NCBI GenBank assembly: GCA_023159155.1
Contig: JAJNNX010000001.1
Location: 930,001 to 994,000, forward strand
Direction of reading: 5' to 3'
Length of the DNA: 64,000 nucleotides
Source: Ustulina deusta
Lineage: Eukaryota > Ascomycota > Sordariomycetes > Xylariales > Xylariaceae
The notes beneath the pieces were generated by a model. The model had not been told where the DNA came from. It saw only the letters and a list, made by a program, of their open reading frames with translations, and made no database searches. Of this stretch, positions 12,482 to 24,566 are shown one piece after another; position 1 is the first letter of the stretch, and each line of letters opens with the position of its first letter. Made by a program: the position numbers and the translations under genes.

Positions 12482-14555
12482 AGGCTTGACTCGATCCAAT
12501 TGATGAAACCAAAGCGGTAGCACCTCATCGATCCGTTTGATGAGGAATATCTATTCCTATTACGACCTAAAGTATGATGATACCCAGCAAAAATAGAAGA
12601 CACGGGCGACTAAAGGAACGAGGCGGCAATTGTACAGGGCCAGCACAGGAACGGATGCATGCTTGTTTCTATGTACATACTGTATATTAGCGCTCGAAGG
12701 GACGATCTCCCCGACGGCGCCAAGGATCATTTCGCTAGACTATGTGCGACGGACGATACCGGGGAAGCGATTAAAATAGCATTGTTGCTGGTTGCATTAC
12801 ATGGCGTTCAGGTATTCAGGCAGTTGATAAGGGCGAGTCACTGCTGACTCCAAGTTGCGCGTAGAAAGGGAGAGAGGGGGGAAGAGAGAAACAGTGGAGT
12901 TGATACTACAAGAGTGAGGTTCTTTATGGATTCTAAGACGATATCTCTTCGGTTAGTGGAAGGCCGAGTTGCAAACGCAGACCGAATTCGGAGAGCACAT
13001 GCTCGCAGAGTCAACCCATAACTCATGCCCGGTCTTGAGGTATTACGCCTGTTGTGCGCATCATACCTGCTATCAGTTATTCACTTGGTTGAGTCGACTT
13101 AGCTTCGAGTTTATAGCCCCAACGAGAGATTCATCTATTAACTTTGTAGGGTTACACTCATTCAGTGTCTGCCACTTTCTTGGTTGTACTCCTAGGGATT
13201 TACGTTGAGATATGTACTGTGCAACTATTGTAGACCTTGAAGCGGCGAATTCTCGGCGGCTCGAATTTTGTTGATGGCGGTGCTCAGCCTACCCAGGGGC
13301 CTGGTTTTCCTTAACTTGGAGACTTGATAAGGGACTATTTCATTTGGATGATGTACATGTTCGATGATCGATTACAAATCCAATTAGATCCATATCACCC
13401 AACATATTAAGCGAGCCCGCGTGAAGCGCGCATTCGCTTCATCCTTAGCAATCCTGGGTATAGGGGAATGGGAATGAGCAGCAATGAAAATTGAGGGCCT
13501 GTTGGGAAGGTTGGTAGCACAGTTTCTGATTGGTCGGTTATGCAACTACTCGTGCCAATTGACATCTCTCTCCCACCTACACCACGCATTACCTGTCCCT
13601 GTAGATCGGGTGGTGCAGGCTTCCGGGAAATCGCTATTGATGGACGACTCCTTTAGTTTTGAAGACAGAAAGAGTATGCAGTGGGCAAATATATACTGCG
13701 TAGATAGAGCTTGCCGAGGTTGACAGGGGTCGGTTTGTGGCTGTCCTGGGGGAGCCCAATGGAACCTTGACGTGAGGAATTTGTTGACACAATATTTCAG
13801 ACCTAGTCTACTATGATACTTAGTGTTCACAGTACCGTTGATAGAAACTGCTCTAGGTATTTGGTCACCCCCACGAGTTTGCGTGATGAACGACGGAATA
13901 CCGCATCCCTGGCACACCTTCGGGACACAGCATAACCCACAGTGGCCACCGAAAAAGCCTGTTGGGGTGAAGTGGGATGGGCAGATATCGAAACAGTAAC
14001 TACAATATAAGACAGAACTGCGCCTCTCATTCCACTGCCGAGAAGAGAAGAGTACTACTAGTATCGTGGTTTGTACGAGAATCAATACATACATTAGGTA
14101 AGTAGTCTACTTGTCTAGTACGCCATTTAGGGCAGTCGGACATGTAATGTGTCATAGTGGCGGGTGACCTGCAGGGTTCCCCGGCTTTTTCGACGCTGTT
14201 TTCAGCAGTACCAGTACCGCCACAGCGGCCACTGGCCCACTGCGTTCTCGGTAGGTAGGCGGGTAGGTACCTGCCTTAAGAAAAAGCCACTCGATATACA
14301 AGCCCGAAGGCGGTGCATGGCAAGTGTCAGGAAGGTACAGTACGGTTGAGTGCTGGGTACCCCCGCATTACCACGTCTGTGTACCACCAAAACCGGACTA
14401 ACAAAACGCGGAAATTTGCCCAGGACTCCGCCCAGATGAAGTGGACGAGGATACACGTAGAATAAATAAATTCAAACTCTTGGGATTCCACTCCCTCATA
14501 CAGTACACTTTAACCCCGCGTTCGCATCGCGGCCTTCTCCAGCATAGCTTTTTTT

Positions 14556-14557
<2 letters not shown>
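12482..14557. other. Intergenic stretch, one odd ORF
   Basis: Between the phosphodiesterase and PAS-kinase genes I see no recognised gene. A 182-codon ATG frame on the minus strand (13546-14094), with a hydrophobic N-terminus and clustered cysteines, is discussed as a finding. Short TAGGTAGG words occur at about 14250-14275. Confidence 0.55.

Positions 14558-14587
<30 letters not shown>
14558..14587. repeat. (CA)15 microsatellite
   Basis: Thirty bases of perfect CA repeat, followed by imperfect CACAC sequence to about 14611. It lies about 200 nt upstream of the PAS-kinase start codon, so it falls in the likely promoter or 5' UTR. Confidence 0.95.
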
Positions 14588-14589
<2 letters not shown>

Positions 14590-14788
14590 TACACCAACAC
14601 ACCACACACACAATAATCTACCCAGTCAGCTTGAGCCAGTCTCGCGTCTCCGTTCTCTTCCCTTGGTTCTCTGTCCTTTCGGTTTCTTTTGCATTGTTGG
14701 CCGCTCATTTCCCCCCGTCGCTCCCGTGCATTTTCAGCCGGCTTTCTGAACCAGTGCTATCCTTCGACGGTGTCTATTCGTTACAAGT

Positions 14789-17700
14789 ATGAACCATATT
14801 GATGGCGGCGGCCAAGATCTCGGTGAGTGCTGGGGTTTGCTGTTTGCTGTTTGCTCGGCCTGGCGACTCTGCTTTTACTCCGGAAGATGATGTGTCCACA
14901 GCCCCCAAACCCTGCTGACACCCGGCCCCCCCGATCTAGGCGCCGACGCTGCCAGCTTCCAGGATGGCGACCAGCACGTCCAACGCGCTCCAACGCAGAC
15001 CCAGACCCAGACCCAGCGCGGCCGGCTGCCTGCAAGGAGCAAGCTCGCCCCCGAACTGCAGATCCCCAAGAATCGCAGCACCGGAAACCTCCCTGCCGTC
15101 GCCGAGAGCGATTCCGACGTCGATGACCTCCAGCCCAGGTTTCGCTTTTCTTTCGACGCCGAGGCCGGCCTGTCGGTCGAGCCTGACTCTGCCAAGAGGT
15201 ATGTTACACAACGGCGACCCTCAGAGAAGAGCGCAGAGTTGCTGCCACCACACATACGGCCATACGGATGAGGGATGTGAATGAGATACGTGCAAACATA
15301 CATCGTCTACATGGTCTATCTTGTTCCCATTGTTCCCATTGTGCCTGTCTCTGACCACCACCCACCACGGTCCTCCACTCATTACGTACATGGTACATGG
15401 TCTGTCGCACAGTCTCACATGCGCACGCCTGCCCAGCCTCCTCTGCCTACTTCTGTTGCGCACATGAGCACCCAGACCTCCACCTGCAAATCCCTCAGCC
15501 TTTCGCCGATGACTGACTTTGTCACTGCCTTGCCAGCCGATCTGCCTCCATAATCACCGAACATGACCACGGGCTCGGCCTCTCTGGTCTTCGACGCATC
15601 CGTCAGAATCCCTCTCCACGCAACCCAACCTTACCCTCAACTGCCGCTTCGTCCCGGAGCCCCTCGACCAGTCTCGCGCGCTCTGCTTCTCTCAACATCA
15701 TGCTTCCGCAGGGGCCACTATCGTCGGGGCCCTGTTCTCCCAGTTTCGCTGAGGATCTTTCCCGCTTTCCTTCTGAATCTTTGCATTCCTTCTCTTTCGC
15801 GCATCAGTCGGAAGATGTCATACATAATCGCCAAAATGTGTTGAAACGATCCATCGAATTCATGAAAGACCGTATGGGATGGTCCCTTTCGTCCAATGCT
15901 GCCCTTGCCAGCGCCCAAGCTCGAGTGACTGGTGACGTGGAAACACAGAATATGCTTGACTTGCTAGCGAGAGCACAACTTGTTGACGCAGGGAATTTGC
16001 CTAACGTCGGCCCTGCCTTCGTCGCTCGCCCTGTGACTGGACCGGCCGACATCTCGGGCGAGAACGTCTTCGATCGTCAATTTATACCTAGGACTGGTAG
16101 TCCCGAATCGTATGCGACACCGATGATCTCCCCCACCACCGCTCGATCGCCTACACTGTTGCCAGAAAAGGCATCCAATGCCAAACCCCAATTCAAGGAT
16201 GAGAAAGTATCATGTCTTAATCATCTAGAGATGCAACATGACCAAGCCGATTCGGAAAATTCGTCTAGAACGCCCACTAACGAGAGTAATTCCACTACAA
16301 AGACATCGCCGCCCGTGACAAGACCCGCCAGCTTGCGACGAACCTTTACGGATATAGACTCGGTGGGCGTTCAGCAAAAGCTCTTGGATGCCATGGCCCA
16401 ATCCTTCGTTGCTAGCCAGTCCAGTGCCTATCCTGAAGCATTATTATCCCCAGCGTTACCGTCTCGACCCTTTACCTCCCTTGCTCAATCTGGTGCCCTG
16501 GGACCTGCGGTACATGGGCATTCATCACGTTGGGTGCCCGCCGCGCAGGCCATCTTTACAACAGAAGCTCGGCCACCATGGACCATAATCGCCGCAAATG
16601 ATTTAGCTTGTCTAGTTTTCGGCGTGACCAAGGCAGAGGTTCGGAAAATGGGAATTTTAGAGGTTGTCCAAGAAGAGCGCCGGGCGTGGCTGGAAAAGAA
16701 GCTTCTACAGGCTGAATCCGAGGCCGAAGAACAGACCGCCGCGAGTATTGTGCCCACTCAACATTCGCCGTCACTGGGTTCAGCTTTACTAGGAGGTCGG
16801 GGGGGTATCACAGCACAGTTATTGAACAAGCCCAATTCCAGATCCCAGCCACCCAAGGCGCCTATACGTCGTGCTGTGACAATTCATAATAGCGATCCGT
16901 CAGCACCCAAGGCACGTGGTCCCAACTCTCACTCTCGGTCCAGAGGCGTATTACTTTGTGGAGATGTCGTGCCGATACAGAAGCGCAACGGCGCAACTGG
17001 CTCTGCAAGTCTCTGGGTGAAGGAGAAGAAAGTTGGACTAATCTGGGTTCTCGAGGAAATTCACGAAGACGTTGCTTTCTTAACCTTGGACGAAGAAGGA
17101 GTCGTCACTAAAATCACGGGCAATACCTTACCAATATGGGGACAACAGAACATTGTTCCCGGGATAGATGTTGGCAAACTCATTGCTCGCATCCCTCGGC
17201 AAGGTATTGATCCAAGGTTCGGCGAAGTTGATTATGCACAGATTGCGAAGCGCAAATATTTCACCTGTCGCAATGGTGGAAACATGAATATCCCTGCCAC
17301 TGTTACACAGACTAGGGGTGAGATGGAGCTTCGCGTTTCTTGCTTCCCTCACATTGCGGGCATTATTGTCGTAAGCACTGATACGCTGAGGATTAAGAGC
17401 TCAAATTCTGCATTTTGCGGTGCCTTGTTTGGTTACGAGAAACCTGAAGGTCAATCAATTAATGCTCTTCTGCCAGATTTTGACAAGATGCTTCAGGTTC
17501 TACAACAGCAAGATGGTATGCAGATCCGGGACGGAACTGTCATTCCGGAGCACAGCTTCAGAAAAGCCTCGGCGTTAGTAGGTATTCACGAGGGTCGACC
17601 TGATGCAGCATCTACCTTTCTCAGCCCCGATGGCTTACGAGCTAGACATCGAGACGGCACTGAGCTGAAAATCGACGTGCAGATGCGGGTAGTGAAGAGC

Positions 17701-18974
17701 GAGAAACAGTCAGGTAACGACTCCGGAACGAGCGATGATGATTCATCGGCGGATGAGGCCATTTCATCGAGCGTGGAGTCGGAAATGGTGTATGCACTGT
17801 GGATAACATACTCTCGGCATCTCCATGCCTCCAAGAATTTGTCCCCTGCTGGTTCATCCATATTATTTGGTGCTGTGACTCCTCCCCGCCAGCCGTCGCC
17901 AGGCCAAACCCCAGGCCACACGCCTCCAGCCATCGCGTCAGATTCAGAGGATAGTAGACCGACCTCCCCACCGCCTAAAGCATCATTATCTAAACAACTC
18001 AAAGATGTGGCGGTGAATGCCGCTAAGAAAATAGCCGGTGCCGCCGATTCGCCAGAGAGAAGGACGTCTACCTCAAACATCGAGGCCTCGGCGCCTAAGA
18101 AGAAGACTATAGATAGTTTCGTGATTTTGGAGGACATGGGTCAGGGCGCCTACGGCCAAGTCAAATTGGCGCGGTATAAGCATAACGGTGGAAGGAAGGT
18201 CGTCTTGAAATACGTAACGAAACGGCGGATTCTGGTGGATACTTGGACAAGGGATCGACGATTAGGCACCGTGCCACTTGAGATACACGTTCTGGATTAC
18301 CTCCGGCGAGACGGCTTAAAACATCCCAACATTGTGGAGATGGAAGACTTCTTCGAAGACGAGACCAACTACTACATAGAAATGACCCCACATGGCCTGC
18401 CAGGCATGGATCTCTTCGATTATATCGAGCTTCGCGCGAATATGGACGAAGACGAATGCCGTAGCATCTTCGTTCAGGTTGCTAAGGCTATACACCATTT
18501 GCATACCAAGGCAAAAGTAGTCCACCGTGATATCAAGGACGAGAACGTGGTCCTAGATGGTGAGGGAAATATTAGACTCATCGACTTTGGAAGTGCGGCG
18601 TATATCAAGAGTGGGCCTTTCGACGTCTTCGTGGGTACCATCGGTAGGTTTATAGATGCACGATATCCACACGGATTTCGAAACTGGTACTGACATAGCA
18701 GCACTTAGATTACGCCGCTCCCGAGGTTCTAGCCGGAAAGCCGTATGGCGGCAAAGAGCAAGATGTGTGGGCGCTCGGCATCCTGCTTTACACCATCATT
18801 TACAAGGAGAATCCTTTTTACAGCATCGATGAGATAATGGATCGCGATCTAAGGGTGCCATACACGATTAGCGACGAGAGTATTAACTTAATCCGCTGCA
18901 TGCTCAACCGCAATGTTTCGCAGCGATACGATATCGACCAGGTGCTTCAGCACCCTTGGTGTCAGACGGAATAA
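14789..18974 (+). CDS. PSK1: PAS-domain serine/threonine protein kinase (PAS kinase, PSK1/PSK2 family)
   Basis: A nutrient-responsive kinase that in yeast links sugar supply to storage-carbohydrate synthesis and translation. Exon model: 14789-14822, 14940-15198, 15537-18643, 18709-18974, joining in frame to 1,221 residues. The N-terminal 400 residues are low-complexity and Ser/Pro-rich. One PAS-like segment lies at about 430-490 and a second at about 705-750. The kinase domain runs from about 957 to the C-terminus: glycine loop GQGAYGQV, catalytic Lys989 in VVLKYV, HRDIKDEN with His1094 and Asp1096, DFG with Asp1114, and an APE motif built across the last splice junction (GTIDYAAPEVL). All catalytic residues are present, so it should be active. 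The second intron is long for this window (338 nt). It ends convergently with the TBC gene, with stops about 650 nt apart. Confidence 0.93.
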
Positions 18975-19621
18975 ACGTGCCGTTTCATATGAGCAATGAG
19001 GAAAGACCACCACGAGAGAAGAGACTTGACTAGCCTAGAAGTCTAGGAAACCAGAGCTTGGAAGAAACGGGATCACATGATAGCGGGATGTATACAAGAT
19101 ACAACTTAGAGAAAGCCTTTACCTTTCTCCATGGTTTCCTATTGTCGGTGGTGGAATAAGAGATACCCAGAGGAAGACCCTTCTCTTTCCTTTTTTCTTT
19201 CTTTTTTTTTTCTTTTTTTCTTCTTATTATCTCTCCGTCAAGAGCGCTAGTGATGAGCAAACGGGAAAAAAAAAAGCATTATGGACGCTTATGGTAGCGT
19301 ATCCTTTGTTTGGCTACTCGTTCCTCATTTCCTTTTTCCTTTATTCTAGAGATCACATCTTATATACGACCTAGGTACGTACAGCATTTGGGCGGCGCTC
19401 GGAAACCATAGAGAAGAGAGACTCGACACGGTAATACACAGGTGCTTTCATTTCCCCCAATCAATTTCGGAAATTCGCGGATCCAGAGACGTGGAATATA
19501 TAAATATATCTATACACCCAATTTGTGTCATCCATGAACGCAGGCTACACGTGAAGAGTGGCTGATCTATTCACTTCTATTGATCTTTCTACCGTGAATT
19601 TCTCTAGATATTTATCTCTCC
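18975..19621. other. Shared 3' intergenic region of convergent genes
   Basis: This lies between the PAS-kinase stop and the TBC-gene stop. It holds T-rich tracts at about 19190-19226 and an ACCTAGGTACGTAC word near 19369. It presumably contains both 3' UTRs and polyadenylation sites; no gene is seen. Confidence 0.6.
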
Positions 19622-22107
19622 TTACTGCCCCCTTTTCCGTATCGGCTCTAGCCCGAAGATGTCCTCCTCGCGGATGGCGCCCCCCGAGGGAACTTCACCG
19701 AAGAGGAAGGCTGTGCGTTCGCGGCCTGTGTTGGCGGAGGGCTTTTTGCGGTGCATGCTGTCAGGCCTGGAAGCCGACGTAGACCCGAACATGGACGTAG
19801 CAGACGTGGCGGAGCCCTGAGACGAGACGTCGGGCTCCAACATCCAGGAGAACGAGGACTGCGCCAGCGTCGAGCGTGTCGGGATCGGGGGCTGGGGTCG
19901 CCGGAGCATCTGCACCGTGCTCGACGCCCCGATGCCGAGGGGGTTTGTGTCCATCTTTTCCGCCGTGGCGCTAGCATCGGACCGGTATGCGTCTTGATCC
20001 AGCGCTGATGTCGGCTTTGGCGTTTCGTCGCTGCTGGGATTTGGCGAGTCAATCACCATGGGCGTGTTCAACGCCATGGCGGCCACCGCGTTGCTCAATG
20101 GCTCGGAATCGACCTTCCTCTCTGCTAGCCTGGGGGAAGCGGGGTTATCCTGGGCGTCTTCCTCGTCCGGGAGAGCGAGGGTCGAGTCCTCGAGGTAGAC
20201 CTTGATGAACTGGAGCTTCGCCACGGCGACCTCCAGCGCGTCCTGCGCCTTCTGCCTATCCTCGCCCGGCTCTGGCGCAGTGCTTAGGTTCCTCAGGGAA
20301 ACGATCGGTTCATCGAGCATGGAGGCCAGCTGTCGGTTTCGGCGGTCCATGACGGCGACGGCGCGGATGGCCGTGTTCGGCCGCGGCTCGGAGAAGAGGT
20401 CCTTACTTGTCTTCATCGAGGTCTTGGCCTCTTGGACGTTGCGGCGGATCTCGACCATTGCGTCCCGAACCGCCTGGTTGATGCCCAGCCTCTCGCCTTG
20501 CTCGAGAACGTTCTTAGCCGCGCCGAACAGGGCCTCGACACCACCCGGCGGCGGGCGAAAACGTGGCGGCGAGAGTGGGGATCGGGCGCCTGCAAACTTT
20601 TGTCGAAAGCTTGGGGTGGTCGCTCTTGGTGTCGTTGGTCTTGGTGTACTAGGTGGGCGAGGGGCGCGTCCGGTGTATTTTGTAATTAACGCTGCACCTC
20701 CAGCGATGTCTAGATGGTCCTGTAAGTAAACCGCATCGTCTATGAATGTGCGTGGCCCGTTCGGAGGCTGTGGTACTGGGTATTTAAGTAGGAGTTGTAA
20801 AGCGACGCTATAGTCAGCCTCGAGCACTAATACGCATTAGTCCATCAGTATCCTTTTTACGCTGTTGTTTCTCGACATGTGCGTCTTACAATCCCACCTT
20901 ATCCTAAGTAGCATCGAGGTACAAATAAGGCCTATCAGCTTAAAAGTTGGATCGATGGAAAATAGGGTATCCCATAGTATGAGCATTTGATCAAAGGGGA
21001 ACTCGCGGCTGAATAAGAGCCGAATCCAGCGACTAGTAATCGGCGGGATCAGTATATCGCGATATAGGAACGCATGATGTCGGGGCTTACATGAGAAAAA
21101 CCTGTGGTAGAACCTCGATATTTTTGAGGTGAACAGAGAGCTCTGGGTCGACTTTGTATAAGCAGACCTCGTGGATATACTGACTCTTCTCAACAATTGA
21201 AGACTTCGTCGAATGTATACTGAAAGCGGCGTTCCCTGTATTATCCGAAGACTCGCTAGTTTCGTAGAATGCTTTTGCACAGTCCATGACCTTGGAGAAA
21301 AGAGCAAAAGAGTCATGCTCGACAAATGAAGCGTCCAGCATCTCCACCATCCTCAAGTCACCAGCAGCACCTGAAGAGGCATCCGCAGGATCGATCACAT
21401 CTTGCTCGACGACGTAGACTATCGGTGCCAGAAGCTCATGCATACCCTGGCGGTACCCCCCGACATCGGGGTTGAGTTTGCAGTAGATGAAGAGAACATC
21501 CGTGATGAGTGTCTGGATGTGTGGCTGGTGGTAGAACGGTTCGTCGGGTAAACGTTGGACATCTTGAAGAATCTCGGCGCGCAAGATCTCGTCTTGACGG
21601 TAGGTATTCCACGGCGACTGCTATGTATTAATCACACAACCGGATGGATGATGTGAAAAGAAGGGGACTGACATTGGCGTCGTCCGCCAGCGGATCCGAG
21701 TTCCCAGCCGTGAGATATTCCGGGTGTTTGGAGTATTTCAAGAAATGCTCTCTCAGAGACGCGTACGAGCTTCGTGACTCCAGGAGCGCATGGGCCCAGT
21801 TGCTGGTATGAGTTGTCTGGTCCAGCAAGAAGGCCTGCACCGCCTATCAGCACACCGAGTTCGTGATGAAGCATCCAGCAGGGGCTTGCAGACCGACCTT
21901 CCAACAGACAGACCTGCATCCTGCTATACAAGGACTGTCGGGCCCATTATCCCTCACGGCTCGCTGTAGATCTGCTAAACTAGAGCTGTGCTTGAGAGTC
22001 TCTTGCCATCGCGAGCTGGAGGCAGAGGAGGATCAGCTCACGTCTCGTTCAATGTCATGGTACCCAGATAGCTGCAAGGCTTACGAAGCATCGGCCAGAG
22101 ATCTCAT
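19622..22107 (-). CDS. TBC-domain Rab GTPase-activating protein, TBC1D5-like
   Basis: Stimulates GTP hydrolysis by a Rab; the TBC1D5 family acts on Rab7 at endosomes with retromer and in autophagy. Minus-strand exon model: 22107-22085, 22015-21898, 21834-21673, 21620-21091, 21032-20890, 20826-19622, joining in frame to 726 residues. The tiny first exon (23 nt) ends at a GTAAGC donor, and the joined N-terminus (MRSLADASSRW) resembles TBC1D5 starts. The TBC domain spans about residues 30-340. It carries the arginine finger at Arg124 in LQDVQR and the glutamine finger at Gln159 in YRQGMHEL, so it should be catalytically competent. The domain end reads ...RWDLLEADYSVALQLLLKYP, typical of this family. 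The C-terminal 330 residues are Pro/Ser-rich and probably disordered. Donors GTCGGT and GTCAGT of introns 2 and 3 are weak, so those junctions are less sure. Confidence 0.9.
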
Positions 22108-24566
22108 CCTGGAAACGTCCGGCTTATTTTAATGTGTATGTCCTTGCCGTGCAGGGCGCTGCTCATCACGTCTTCTGTTTCAAGGCGTGCGGATCAGGTG
22201 GTTTGGCTGGTTTGCTCCACCTGAACGCATTGCGGCTCTGTTATGATGAGATGAGAGTGAGACGGTGAGAGATTGCGGACACACTAAGTAGGTCCCTATA
22301 GGCACCTAGTCGGAGATAAGCCTGTCACCCCTCCAGATCCGCCATACCAGATTATCGCTTTCCAGGCCTGGCTCACCACAGGGGTATTGTGGGGTGGGGA
22401 ATGGAGCTCATAGGCCCATTAAAGTAAAGCACCCATGTCCTTTGGGACCCATAACAAAAAGACAATTCACTAGGTATGGCACAGTATCGCTAATAATATA
22501 TATCATGATAATGCTCTTGTGTATTGTATCGGAAGACGATATAGAACGTATTCTTGTGCATTCTTCTCGTGTTGTTCCTTTCGGTACCTGTAGGAGCCAG
22601 AACGCTTGGTGGGTAGCCTACAAACCCTAGAAGATTCCTCAGATGCGTTAACGAACGGATTAATTACGTTCAAGGAGCCCATGAGCGACAATGGAGAGTC
22701 GTCATGGATCCTGATTCCTCTATCAAGATCGATCACCCACCCGCCGAATTCAAGGCTGGGAGATGTAAAGCGAAGCGGACAATACAAATGCCCCGAAAGT
22801 ACAAGGTAATAGCAAGGCAGCATAAAGAGACAGCTGGTGGCATTGGAAAGCCTCTACGGGACTTTCATGTCAACGTTGATGGTGTTTAAATATAGAAAGC
22901 GGGTCGATTCTAATGTACGCCCTCCAGGTCGGCGTAATCACAACGTATTGCCAAGTGCTTCTCGATCACGATCATGGTCTCGGAAGCCTCGGACGCCGTG
23001 TTCTGCATCTCTTCGCTGAGACCGGGGTATTTTCCCAGCTCCTCAACCCGGATCTGTCAGAAGCCCCACCGCTGCCGGCACATTGGCCAGTGGTCCCCTA
23101 GATACGGCGGGTCGCCCGGAATATATTACGTCTATCCTCCGGTACATTAAAGAAGCCGATGTCGACCGGGGCCTAGAGAAGAAGAGACGTGCCCCCCGTG
23201 GGCGATCGATTCACGGGCGACTTGTATCCTATACTCGCCCCTTGCAACATGTTGTTGCTCCGTATTTAGCTCTTTTTCGAGCGCTTCCCCCAGTGCGTCA
23301 ATGATTTGGGTATAGGGACCTAGGCGCCTGCGACAATGGGTCAAGCTGCGAAGATGTTCAAATTACGCCATATCTGTGCGGATTCTGAAGTAAATTATTC
23401 CTCCTTTATTGGGACAGTGTGACGAATCAAACAATCTGCTGTATTGGAGTTGTGGAAAGAATGGAGTGATCCACACCGCGACCATCGTGTCCTAAAGACC
23501 TAATCGGTTCCCTGAGCCCAGGATACCCAAAATAAGTCGGCAGGCCTCTCTATGCCGAGCGTTCGAGATAGTATCGCAGCCTCCAAGACTGGAGGTTTGG
23601 GGGGCCAAAAATTGAGCATACCGTACCTTTCACACTGCACAGGATGAGCTTCTTCACGTTGCCCCCGGCTGATACCTCATAACGAGAAGATAATATTCCT
23701 TACACGTTTCCTATATTCTTGCCACAGGAAAATAAAAACAGCGCAGGCCCTATTCTTAGAGTACGGCCCGGACTGAGAGAGAGGGGAGGGGGAGGGGGAG
23801 GGTAGGAGTTAGAGAACGAATAAAAACTGACCCTTCCGAGATGAGCTGGCCGTTGTTCACTCGTTTCTGGTGGTTGTACCCTAGAGAGGGCCAATGCAAA
23901 GCGATGCAAGATTCCAGAAGATCATCACTAGAAAGTAGCACCTATTTGGTACTTCATGATGAACTGGACGAATTCGTATGTCTATCCACTGCAGTACTGA
24001 AACGAGTGACGATAGTCTAAATTGTACACCAATTCGAAAAGTGCAGACGCTAAGATTTCCAGTCCTGCCAAGTCCATCTGGAATGCACCAGTCTGCTTTA
24101 AGCCATTGGCAAATCGATAGTCGTATGCTCAATAAGAGAACTGATAACAGGAAGGATATGCGAACTTCCATTGCCGGTGATATCACAGGTCTACAAAAGG
24201 TACTATCTAAGTATCTAAGAGGTATCATGATGTTTCATAGGGTGGTCCAGGATGGTAATCTATCTGGTAGGTACACTCCCTACCCCTGGCAGTCTACGGT
24301 ACCTGGTGGTATCTGCTAAGTACATGCCGAGTTAGGACCCTTGCAACTAACGCGGGCACTCCTAATTCAGCCCCAAAACACCAAAAATAGGTAGGTAGGC
24401 TCGTTCAGCCGATATATTTTGGGCCCGTCATTTCTCGACAACACTCTGTCGTCGCGAGTTTCTCAACCCCCCCATATCGCGAGACGGACTACTCGGTTTC
24501 TTCGAGATAGACCAGTCGACTATCTTTGTCCGCAGGGCCTGATGAGCTTTTGTGTGGCCTTCGAAC
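22108..24566. other. Intergenic stretch
   Basis: Upstream regions of the TBC gene (minus) and the synergin-like gene (plus). Frames are short and unrelated to any family I recognise. TAGGTAGG-type words occur near 24265 and 24390. No RNA gene or mobile element is seen. Confidence 0.6.

Noticed and set aside
20202..20729. 175-codon plus-strand frame opposite the TBC gene
   Set aside because: It is an antisense shadow of the Pro/Ser-rich C-terminus of the TBC protein, with no independent support.
23881..24228. Hydrophobic 115-codon minus-strand frame
   Set aside because: It has hydrophobic patches but no recognisable family, no splice context, and its length is within chance expectation.
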